Notes under the pieces: generated by a model
Database searches by the model: none
What the model saw: only the letters and a program-made list of their open reading frames with translations
What the model was told of the DNA's origin: nothing
Translations under genes and position numbers: made by a program
Part shown: piece after piece, positions 1-5,292 of the stretch
Layout of the letters: each line of letters begins with the position of its first letter
How positions within the stretch are numbered: the first letter of the stretch is position 1
Source: an uncultured Lactobacillus sp.
GTDB taxonomy: Bacteria; Bacillota; Bacilli; Lactobacillales; Lactobacillaceae
Direction: 5' to 3'
DNA: 5,292 nt
Assembly (NCBI GenBank): GCA_945281075.1
Contig: CALYQE010000125.1
Coordinates: forward strand, 1 to 5,292

Positions 1-1193
1 AGCATACGGGAATTCATATGGATATGCAGGATATGGGTTGGGCACCGTTAGCCACGATTACCTGGGGCTCTCCATATACACTGTTTTACCTATTAGTCTT
101 GATAATTTTGAATGTAGTTTTGTTAGTAATGAATAAAACTAACACTCTAGATGTAGATATTTTTGATGTCTGGCACCTAGCATTTGTCGGCCTATTCTGT
201 GTATATGTGGGTGCACCGCTTTGGCTTTCAACCTTATTGGTGCTCTTTATCGGCACTATGAAAATAATTAACTCCGATTTGATGAAACCAACCTTCAACG
301 ACTTGCTTGATGCTCCTGAAGGCAACCCAATGACCACTACGCACATGAATTATATGATGAATCCAATTATCATGGTCTTTAACAAATTCTTTGATAAGTG
401 CTTGCCGTGGCTTGATAAGTTTGACTTTGACTCAACTAAGTTAAATGAAAAAATTGGTTTCTGGGGGAGCAGGTTTGCTATCGGCGTTTACCTAGGTGTA
501 TTTGTTTCTCTTCTGGCTGGTAATAATTTTGCTACCGAACAGGGTTGGAAAGATATGTTCACACTTTCATTTATTGGTGGTTCATGTATTGAATTATTCT
601 CTGTAATCGGATCATGGTTTATTGCTTCTGTTGAGCCACTTTCACAGGGTATTGCTGATTTTGCTACTAAGAGATTCTCAGGACGTACCTTCAACATTGG
701 ACTTGACTGGCCATTCTTAGCTGGCCGTTCTGAAATTTGGGCAGCAGCAAACGTTTTGGCACCAATAATGATGCTGGAAGCAATGGTTTTACCAGGTAAC
801 AGATTGATGCCTCTAGGTGGTATCATTGCCATGGGTGTCACTCCTGCTTTGCTAGTAGTTACTAGAGGGAAAATTATTCGGATGATTGTTATCGGAACGA
901 TTGAATTACCAATCTTTCTTTGGGCAGGTACAATGGTAGGGCCATTTGTTACCAATATGGCTCACTCAGTTGGTGCTGCTATTCCGGCGCATACCCTTGT
1001 TTCTGATACTACAATGGAAGGTCCTGTTGAAAAATTCCTGGCTTACCTTGTTGGTAATGCATGGAAGCAGCAAGGAATGTTTATCGTATATGCATTGATT
1101 GCCTTAGCAGTTTACCTACTTTTATTCATCTGGTATGCAAAGCAAATGCAGAAGAGAAATGCAGAATATGCAGCTGCAGCAAAAAAGGCCTAG
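1..1193 (+). CDS. PTS sugar transporter EIIC component, galactitol (GatC) family, 5'-truncated by window edge
   Basis: Membrane permease subunit of a phosphoenolpyruvate-dependent phosphotransferase system. With separate IIA and IIB proteins it would import and phosphorylate a hexose or hexitol. The frame is open to the left edge (codons from nt 3), so the ATG at nt 18 is probably internal. From remembered E. coli GatC (about 450 residues) roughly 70-75 N-terminal residues are missing. Numbering from that ATG, recognisable GatC-family blocks are the DMGW segment (5-8), VDIFDVWH (46-53), an extramembrane stretch with TTTHMNYM (106-113), the signature GLDW (228-231) and LPGNRLMPLGG (258-268). 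Many hydrophobic helices follow, then a basic, Ala-rich cytoplasmic tail (374-391). No IIA or IIB domain is fused, so those partners are expected upstream. The family call is firm. The substrate is not: proximity to a beta-galactosidase suggests galactose or a galactoside rather than galactitol, but this is inference. Confidence 0.92.
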   Translation, partial: HTGIHMDMQDMGWAPLATITWGSPYTLFYLLVLIILNVVLLVMNKTNTLDVDIFDVWHLAFVGLFCVYVGAPLWLSTLLVLFIGTMKIINSDLMKPTFNDLLDAPEGNPMTTTHMNYMMNPIIMVFNKFFDKCLPWLDKFDFDSTKLNEKIGFWGSRFAIGVYLGVFVSLLAGNNFATEQGWKDMFTLSFIGGSCIELFSVIGSWFIASVEPLSQGIADFATKRFSGRTFNIGLDWPFLAGRSEIWAAANVLAPIMMLEAMVLPGNRLMPLGGIIAMGVTPALLVVTRGKIIRMIVIGTIELPIFLWAGTMVGPFVTNMAHSVGAAIPAHTLVSDTTMEGPVEKFLAYLVGNAWKQQGMFIVYALIALAVYLLLFIWYAKQMQKRNAEYAAAAKKA

Positions 1194-1216
1194 TCAATTA
1201 AGTTAGTAGTTTTGAT

Positions 1217-1225
1217 AAGGGTGAT
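1217..1225 (+). promoter_or_regulatory. Shine-Dalgarno sequence deciding the TTG start of the small membrane protein
   Basis: AAGGGTGAT contains GGTGAT, complementary to the ATCACC of the 16S rRNA 3' end. It lies 4 nt before TTG at 1230, an effective spacing of about 8 nt from the core GG. This favours TTG 1230 over the in-frame TTG at 1212 and GTG at 1221, the latter of which lies inside the site itself. Confidence 0.65.
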
Positions 1226-1229
1226 TAGA

Positions 1230-1466
1230 TTGAAAAAGGCAAAAATTACTGAAAAAGAAAAAGCTAGAAGAAATAACATTTTTATTTGGACAGTATTTGT
1301 AATTGCAATTAATCTTTTACAGATATTATTTAAAAATTGGACCACCAGCTTAATTGCTATGGTTGGAACAATCTATGCTTTGTATCGAATAGTTGTTTAT
1401 GAAAATCCCAAGAATCGCCTTAGTCAAAAATACTATGATTGGAAGGGTAATAAACTAAATAAATAA
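1230..1466 (+). CDS. Small two-transmembrane-helix protein of unknown function
   Basis: I do not recognise the family. With the TTG start chosen from its Shine-Dalgarno sequence the product has 78 residues (84 if started at TTG 1212). The N-terminus is strongly basic (KKAKITEKEKARR, 2-14). Two hydrophobic helices follow at about 17-35 and 39-57, joined by a very short turn around KNWT. The C-terminal tail is polar and basic (about 60-78). Positive charges on both flanks predict a hairpin with both ends in the cytoplasm. No catalytic motif or signal-peptidase site is visible. It starts 36 nt after the PTS EIIC stop with no terminator between, so the two are probably co-transcribed. It is followed by a hairpin before the beta-galactosidase gene. 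It could be an accessory of the permease, but only position supports that. Coding status rests on the RBS, the membrane pattern and same-strand packing. Confidence 0.72.
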   Translation: MKKAKITEKEKARRNNIFIWTVFVIAINLLQILFKNWTTSLIAMVGTIYALYRIVVYENPKNRLSQKYYDWKGNKLNK

Positions 1467-1475
1467 AAATATTTC

Positions 1476-1522
1476 ATTATGCCATTAGATTATAAAAATC
1501 TAATGGCATAATTAGTTTATTT
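1476..1522 (+). terminator. Perfect 16-bp hairpin, probable weak Rho-independent terminator or intra-operon processing site
   Basis: The left arm (1476-1491) and right arm (1497-1512) are exact reverse complements around a 5-nt AT loop. The stem is AT-rich apart from a GCC/GGC block. The tail TAGTTTATTT (1513-1522) is T-rich but interrupted, so termination is probably partial. It separates the PTS EIIC/small-protein unit from the beta-galactosidase gene, and could terminate the former or tune read-through into the latter. I found no convincing promoter between the hairpin and the downstream gene (1513-1540). Confidence 0.6.
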
Positions 1523-1543
1523 AAAAAGCTATTACTCGTTGGA

Positions 1544-1548
1544 AAGGA
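1544..1548 (+). promoter_or_regulatory. Shine-Dalgarno sequence of the GH35 gene
   Basis: AAGGA (within GGAAAGGATAAC) sits 6 nt upstream of the ATG at 1555. This supports that start, as does the signal peptide that begins directly with MKKQNK. Confidence 0.7.
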
Positions 1549-1554
1549 TAACTA

Positions 1555-1647
1555 ATGAAAAAACAAAATAAGATTTTAAACTTATTGGCTATGCTTTTTA
1601 TTCTCTGCTTTTTTAACTTGATGCCAACACATAGTTTGATAGCAGCA
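1555..1647 (+). other. Signal peptide of the GH35 beta-galactosidase
   Basis: Residues 1-31 show a basic n-region (MKKQNK), a long hydrophobic core (about 8-23) and a polar end leading to SLIAA before ESDLPP. Cleavage is most likely after A31. The cysteine at residue 18 lies inside the hydrophobic core and not in a lipobox, so this looks like a type I Sec signal rather than a lipoprotein signal. Confidence 0.85.
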
Positions 1648-4600
1648 GAGTCTGATTTGCCACCAATAGGCCAAAAGGCTCAAGTAACCTTTGATCGCTA
1701 TTCTTTAATGATAAATGGCGTGAGAACGCCGATTTATTCCGGTGAATTCGAATATTGGCGTTTACCAAATCCGTCACTTTGGCGCGATGTTTTGCAAAAA
1801 ATGAAAGCCGAAGGCTTTAACGCTGTTACAATTTATTTTAATTGGGGTTATCACTCACCTAAAGAGGGAGTTTATGATTTTTCTGGAGTTAAAGATGTAG
1901 ACAAGCTTTTAAAAATTGCCGAAGATGTTGGTATATATGTAATTGCCAGACCGGGTCCTTATATTAATGCAGAAACTGATGCTGGAGGTTTTCCGGATTG
2001 GCTCTTAACGCAAAAAGGACGCGCACGATCATCTGACGCAGATTACACCAAAAGCTATAATGAATGGTTAGACCATATCGATCCAATTATTGCCAAGCAC
2101 CAAATTACTAATGGTGGCAGTGTGATTTTGTACCAAATCGAAAATGAATACACTGGATGGCGACGCGATTCGCAATACATGGAGGACCTGAAAAATAAGG
2201 TAAAAGCTGACGGTATAAATGTTCCGACATTTCATAATGATAAAAGTGGACCACAAGGAACTTGGGCAAATGGTAAGGGAGCACCAGATATGTATGCTTT
2301 TGATCGCTATCCCGGCATTGGCAACATTGGGGCATTGCCCAACACGTTTGAGGATCCCCACACGAAAGGTTGGGGCGCAAAATCACCAATATTTTTAGCC
2401 GAACTAGGTAATGGTTGGTTCGATCCTTGGGCCGGTCAAGGTTATGATTACTGGCGAAAGCAACGTGGCACCTCTGCTGAAAACATCATTAATAAACATA
2501 TTATAGGAGAAGGAGGTACAATAATAAGTTCGTATATGACTTATGGTGGCACCTCATGGGGCTATTTACCTTTTCCTGGAGGATACACCTCGTATGATTA
2601 TGGAGCTGCAATCAATGAAGAAAGACAGCTTGATGATAAAACCGCTCAACAAAAAAAGATTGGTTTGATGCTGCAAAGTGTCAAACCGATAGCAAAGACA
2701 GATAGAATAGCAGAAAATACTTCAAGTGATAATGTTTTCTATATCATAGAAAGAGAGAATCCGGATAGTAAGACCAAGTTCTATTTTGTTCGCCATAATA
2801 AAACAAATTCGACGGGTGATGATACTTATAGTTTACCGATCAAAACTGCAGAAACCGATATTACGGTACCAGTTCGTGTAAATGGTCAAACTTCAAAAGT
2901 GGTAACTGCAAATTATGATTTTGGCAGGCAACATCTTGTATATTCAACTAACGAGATTTTTACGCAGTTTTCGAATAATAATGAAGACACTTTAGTTGTT
3001 TATTCAGATAAAAATGATCCTAATCAAACGGTTTTGAAGTATGATAAAGAACCAGAAGTTAGTGTTGAAACTGGTAAAGTAGATAAAAAATGGGATGCCA
3101 CTAAAAAAACCCTAACTTTGTCTAATCAATTTGATGGCTTGGCCAATGTTCAAATAAAGTCAGGAAATAGTACCCTAAGGTTAATCATGGGCTCGTATGA
3201 GCAAATGGATAAATTATGGGAACAAAAAACTTCTGCGGGAACAATTTTAGTGAATGGTCCATATTTGCTTCGTAAAGCTGAAGTTCAAGGGAAAACTTTA
3301 AGCTTAAATGGTGATACAGATTCTGAGACAAATCTAGCTGTTTATTGTCCAGCGGATATTAAAGAAATTCAATGGAATGAACAAAAGTTAAATACTAAGA
3401 AAGATGCAGAATGGCTCAATGCGGCTATTCCTGGCGTGGATAAGGAGAAAATTAAGTTACCAGAACTAAAAAATTGGCAATATCACGATGGAAATCCTGA
3501 ATCTGACCTTAAATTTGATGATTCTGCTTGGCAAGCCGCTAATAAAGAAACTTCAAACAGTATAACTAAACATACTGGCAAAATAGTCTTATTCGCTGAT
3601 GATTACGGCTTCCATCATGGAAATGTTTGGTATCGTGGTCACTTTACAGCTAATGGTAATGAAAACAACATAAAATTAGACGGTATTACAGGCAATTATG
3701 GTGCATATTCAGCTTGGTTGAATGGTCACTTTTTGGGAAGCTGCGAGTTAGGAAAAGATGAAAGTAAAGAACAAACTTTTGAAATAAACTCATCCTGGTT
3801 AAGAAAAAAACAAGATAATGTAGTTTCTGTCTTGGTTGCTAATATGGGACATGATGAAGACGGAAATAATAAAGACTCTCATAAAGCTGCGCGTGGACTT
3901 ATTAGTGCTGATGTGCAAAGAAAAGACGGAACAGAGGCTGAAATCACCTGGAAATTGCAGGGCAATAAAGGTGGAGAACAGATCCCAGATTCATCACGTG
4001 GTTCCTATAATCTAGGTGGATTATATGGCGAAAGACATGGCTGGTACTTACCCGGTTTTGATGATTCAAAGTGGGAAAAAGTAACTTTGCCTGATAGCCG
4101 GACAACAGCTGGTATCGGCTGGTACAATACTTCTTTTGATTTAAACATACCGGAAAATTACGATGTTCCAATTTCGCTGCAGATTTCGGATGATACCTTT
4201 GGGACTGAAGGAGCCAAATACCGAGCATATATTTATATTAATGGTTGGCTATATGGCCAATATATAAATAATGCTGGGCCACAAAAAGAATTTTACCTTC
4301 CAGCTGGTTTGTTAAACGAACACGGACATAATCTGCTTTCAATAGCTGTTTGGAGTTTAGATAATCAGAGTGCAAAATTAGGGAAAGTAAGTTTGATTAC
4401 CAACGGAATTTATAATTCTGGTAATCATGTTGAAAATGTTAAAGCTGCCACATACCAAGATATTTTTGGTAAAGCTCAAGACAGCAGTTCAGATATTGAT
4501 AAAGCAACTGATAACATTTCAAACGAACAACTTCCAGAAAATGAAGAGAGTAATAGTGCAACTAAGCCTAAAAAGAGGCAAAGTAAATTTAAAACAGTTA

Positions 4601-4941
4601 TGCATAATTCATACTTATATAACCAAAAAGGCAAGAAAATTAAATCCAGTTATGTTAAAGCTGGAACTAAAGTTTTGACTCAAGGAGCTGTCTTTCTACA
4701 TAAACGCAAATTTTATAAGTTAGGTAAAAGCAAATATCTTGTTGCTAGCAATATTGATGGCTCGTGCAAGCAACTAAAACATAATGCGTATACTTATAAC
4801 TGGCAAGGCAATAGAGTAAGTAAAAAAATTTTGATGAGGAAAGAAAAAATTAGAATTTATGGCGGTCAAGTCTCAATTAAGCATAAGATCTATTTTGTCA
4901 TTGGCATAAATAAATTGATCAAAGCGAAAAATGTAGCCTAA
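1555..4941 (+). CDS. Secreted, cell-wall-bound GH35 beta-galactosidase with C-terminal SLAP domain
   Basis: Hydrolyses terminal non-reducing beta-D-galactose outside the cell by a retaining mechanism (family knowledge). The 1128 residues begin with a signal peptide (1-31). A GH35 TIM barrel (about 45-385) follows with RPGPYINAE (132-140) and QIENEY (194-199), giving acid/base E198. The nucleophile is E283 in FLAELGNGWFDPW, and YMTYGGTSWG (327-336) and GGYTSYDYG (342-350) are also present. Next come a beta-rich domain-2-like region (about 390-560), a small domain (565-640) and two jelly-roll dom4/5-like modules: about 640-790 with ADDYGFHHGNVWYRGHF (681-697), and about 825-950 with GWYNTSF (855-861) and INGWLYGQY (895-903). 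A polar linker (955-1012) leads to two SLAP repeats (1017-1068, 1076-1127). Both glutamates are intact and no frameshift is seen, so the enzyme should be active. Motifs and size resemble fungal LacA-type enzymes (about 1000 residues) more than compact bacterial BgaC types (about 600). There is no LPxTG motif or lipobox. Linkage preference is unknown. Confidence 0.95.
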   Translation: MKKQNKILNLLAMLFILCFFNLMPTHSLIAAESDLPPIGQKAQVTFDRYSLMINGVRTPIYSGEFEYWRLPNPSLWRDVLQKMKAEGFNAVTIYFNWGYHSPKEGVYDFSGVKDVDKLLKIAEDVGIYVIARPGPYINAETDAGGFPDWLLTQKGRARSSDADYTKSYNEWLDHIDPIIAKHQITNGGSVILYQIENEYTGWRRDSQYMEDLKNKVKADGINVPTFHNDKSGPQGTWANGKGAPDMYAFDRYPGIGNIGALPNTFEDPHTKGWGAKSPIFLAELGNGWFDPWAGQGYDYWRKQRGTSAENIINKHIIGEGGTIISSYMTYGGTSWGYLPFPGGYTSYDYGAAINEERQLDDKTAQQKKIGLMLQSVKPIAKTDRIAENTSSDNVFYIIERENPDSKTKFYFVRHNKTNSTGDDTYSLPIKTAETDITVPVRVNGQTSKVVTANYDFGRQHLVYSTNEIFTQFSNNNEDTLVVYSDKNDPNQTVLKYDKEPEVSVETGKVDKKWDATKKTLTLSNQFDGLANVQIKSGNSTLRLIMGSYEQMDKLWEQKTSAGTILVNGPYLLRKAEVQGKTLSLNGDTDSETNLAVYCPADIKEIQWNEQKLNTKKDAEWLNAAIPGVDKEKIKLPELKNWQYHDGNPESDLKFDDSAWQAANKETSNSITKHTGKIVLFADDYGFHHGNVWYRGHFTANGNENNIKLDGITGNYGAYSAWLNGHFLGSCELGKDESKEQTFEINSSWLRKKQDNVVSVLVANMGHDEDGNNKDSHKAARGLISADVQRKDGTEAEITWKLQGNKGGEQIPDSSRGSYNLGGLYGERHGWYLPGFDDSKWEKVTLPDSRTTAGIGWYNTSFDLNIPENYDVPISLQISDDTFGTEGAKYRAYIYINGWLYGQYINNAGPQKEFYLPAGLLNEHGHNLLSIAVWSLDNQSAKLGKVSLITNGIYNSGNHVENVKAATYQDIFGKAQDSSSDIDKATDNISNEQLPENEESNSATKPKKRQSKFKTVMHNSYLYNQKGKKIKSSYVKAGTKVLTQGAVFLHKRKFYKLGKSKYLVASNIDGSCKQLKHNAYTYNWQGNRVSKKILMRKEKIRIYGGQVSIKHKIYFVIGINKLIKAKNVA
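4591..4938 (+). other. SLAP cell-wall-binding domain: two tandem repeats at the C-terminus of the galactosidase
   Basis: Two copies of a 52-residue unit (residues 1017-1068 and 1076-1127) align without gaps. HNSYLYN-x-x-G matches HNAYTYN-x-x-G, and FYKLGKSKYLVASN matches YFVIGINKLIKAKN. The pattern (HNAYxYN, G, then (Y/F)xxGxxxYxxAxN) is that of Lactobacillus surface-layer SLAP domains, which bind cell-wall polymers non-covalently. The segment is rich in Lys and Arg, as in the wall-binding part of S-layer proteins. The second copy departs more from the pattern near its end. It implies the enzyme stays on the cell surface. Confidence 0.88.
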
Positions 4942-4960
4942 ATAAAAATACAACATACTG

Positions 4961-4995
4961 AAAAAGCGTTAGCAATTTTATGCTAATGCTTTTTT
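4961..4995 (+). terminator. Rho-independent terminator of the GH35 gene
   Basis: The left arm AAAAAGCGTTAGCA (4961-4974) pairs with TGCTAATGCTTTTT (4981-4994) around the loop ATTTTA, with one G-U wobble. The T6 run at 4990-4995 provides the release tract. It starts 19 nt after the stop codon. The A-run on the left arm gives a T-tract on the other strand too, so bidirectional function is possible, although both flanking genes are on the + strand. Confidence 0.9.
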
Positions 4996-5031
4996 GTTAT
5001 AAAAAATAAACTTTATTCATGCAAAAACAAA

Positions 5032-5060
5032 TTGTATTTAACCGCTTTCTTTGCTAAACT
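5032..5060 (+). promoter_or_regulatory. Candidate sigma-A promoter with extended -10 for the GntR-family regulator
   Basis: A -35-like TTGTAT (5032-5037) is separated by exactly 17 nt from the -10-like TAAACT (5055-5060). The -10 is preceded by TGC, an extended -10 TGn motif. The region upstream (4997-5031) is very A/T-rich. Matches to consensus are moderate: about 3/6 for the -35 and 4/6 for the -10. The preceding strong terminator means the regulator needs its own promoter, and this is the best candidate in the gap. Confidence 0.55.
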
Positions 5061-5065
5061 CAAAG

Positions 5066-5077
5066 TGGTATCAACCA
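5066..5077 (+). promoter_or_regulatory. Possible autoregulatory operator (TGGT-N4-ACCA inverted repeat)
   Basis: TGGTATCAACCA is a short interrupted palindrome with 4-nt arms. It lies between the candidate -10 and the Shine-Dalgarno sequence of a GntR-family gene, where a repressor would block its own transcription. GntR/HutC operators often have a GGTAT-like half-site with a mirrored ACC half (family knowledge). The arms are short and no second copy was found in front of the galactosidase gene, so support is weak. Confidence 0.3.
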
Positions 5078-5083
5078 GTCAAA

Positions 5084-5090
5084 AAGGAGG
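5084..5090 (+). promoter_or_regulatory. Strong Shine-Dalgarno sequence deciding the regulator start
   Basis: AAGGAGG is near-perfect. Two in-frame ATGs follow, at 5094 (3-nt spacer) and 5100 (9-nt spacer). The wider spacing is close to optimal, so ATG 5100 is preferred. Starting at 5094 would add only Met-Ser. Confidence 0.8.
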
Positions 5091-5099
5091 GGGATGTCA

Positions 5100-5292
5100 A
5101 TGCAAAAGCCACTTTATCAGCGGGTTATTCTCGACTTAGAAGGGCTAATCAAAAAGATGAAACCTAATGAGAAGTTGCCAAGCGAACGGCAATTATTGGT
5201 TAAATATGGTGTCAGTCGTAACACTATTAGGTTAGCGTTACAAAACTTAGAAGAGCGAGGGCTAATTTACCGACTTCATGGTAAAGGGACAT
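5100..5292 (+). CDS. GntR-family transcriptional regulator, N-terminal winged-helix domain only (3'-truncated by window edge)
   Basis: The 64 visible residues form the canonical GntR DNA-binding winged helix. They begin MQKPLYQRVILDLEGLI, followed by KMKPNEKLPSERQLLVKYGV (about 20-39). The PSERQL motif, the recognition-helix segment SRNTIRLALQNLEERGLI and the start of the wing, RLHGKGT, are all present. The effector domain lies beyond the window. Regulators of this look next to PTS and glycosidase genes usually belong to the HutC subfamily with a UTRA sugar-phosphate-binding domain, but that is inference here. It has its own promoter region behind the terminator of the beta-galactosidase gene, and probably represses this sugar locus and possibly itself. 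In pneumococcus a GntR-type repressor controls a GH35-PTS operon (BgaR-bgaC), which makes the arrangement plausible. Confidence 0.93.
   Translation, partial: MQKPLYQRVILDLEGLIKKMKPNEKLPSERQLLVKYGVSRNTIRLALQNLEERGLIYRLHGKGT

Noticed and set aside
817..825. GTGGTATCA inside the PTS EIIC gene is identical to part of the candidate operator at 5065-5073.
   Set aside because: It lacks the ACCA half, encodes conserved Gly-Gly-Ile residues, and is expected by chance at this length.
488..955. A 155-codon minus-strand open frame across the PTS EIIC gene.
   Set aside because: It is antisense to a well-conserved membrane protein gene. Its composition is a mirror of that gene, and no RBS or domain is recognisable.
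1608..1610. Cysteine 18 in the signal peptide as a possible lipoprotein site.
   Set aside because: It is embedded in a run of large hydrophobic residues (ILCFF) with no small residue at -1, and a normal cleavage region follows at about residue 31.
4427..4678. An 83-codon + strand open frame inside the 3' end of the galactosidase gene.
   Set aside because: It overlaps the SLAP/linker coding region in another frame, has no credible RBS, and has low-complexity Lys/Leu/Ile content. It is a shadow of the real gene.
4961..4974. The terminator left arm AAAAAGCGTTAGCA matches 12 of 14 positions of the catabolite-response (cre) consensus.
   Set aside because: It lacks the conserved leading TG, lies downstream of the galactosidase stop codon, and is fully explained as the arm of a terminator. 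I do not call it a CcpA site.
4998..5003. TATAAA as an alternative -10 box behind the terminator.
   Set aside because: A matching -35 would fall inside the terminator stem and none is recognisable there. The TTGTAT-17-TGCTAAACT pair is better placed.

Overview
The window looks like a low-GC Firmicute, most likely a Lactobacillus of the acidophilus/helveticus/crispatus/gasseri group. The DNA is AT-rich, and Shine-Dalgarno sequences and Rho-independent-type hairpins are clear. The large secreted enzyme ends in a SLAP (surface-layer protein, PF03217-type) cell-wall-binding module, which is characteristic of that group. This placement is inferred from sequence character, not from a database match.

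Layout, all genes on the + strand: (1) nt 1-1193, the 3' part of a galactitol-family PTS membrane component (EIIC, GatC family), whose N-terminus lies off the left edge. (2) nt 1230-1466, a small two-helix membrane protein of unknown function. (3) nt 1476-1522, a perfect 16-bp hairpin with a weak T-rich tail. (4) nt 1555-4941, a complete 1128-residue secreted beta-galactosidase of glycoside hydrolase family 35. It has the long, multidomain 'fungal LacA-like' architecture and two C-terminal SLAP repeats. (5) nt 4961-4995, a strong terminator. (6) nt 5032-5090, a promoter, candidate operator and strong RBS. (7) nt 5100-5292, the 5' part of a GntR-family regulator, cut by the right edge. No gene-free stretch exceeds 300 bases, and no RNA gene, mobile element or CRISPR array was seen.

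Working model (inference): the enzyme sits non-covalently on the cell wall and cuts terminal beta-galactose from external oligosaccharides or glycans. A GatC-type PTS then imports and phosphorylates galactose or a related product, and the GntR-type repressor senses a sugar or sugar phosphate and controls the locus. Substrate, linkage specificity and regulatory targets cannot be read from the sequence. The IIA and IIB partners and the metabolic genes are outside the window.
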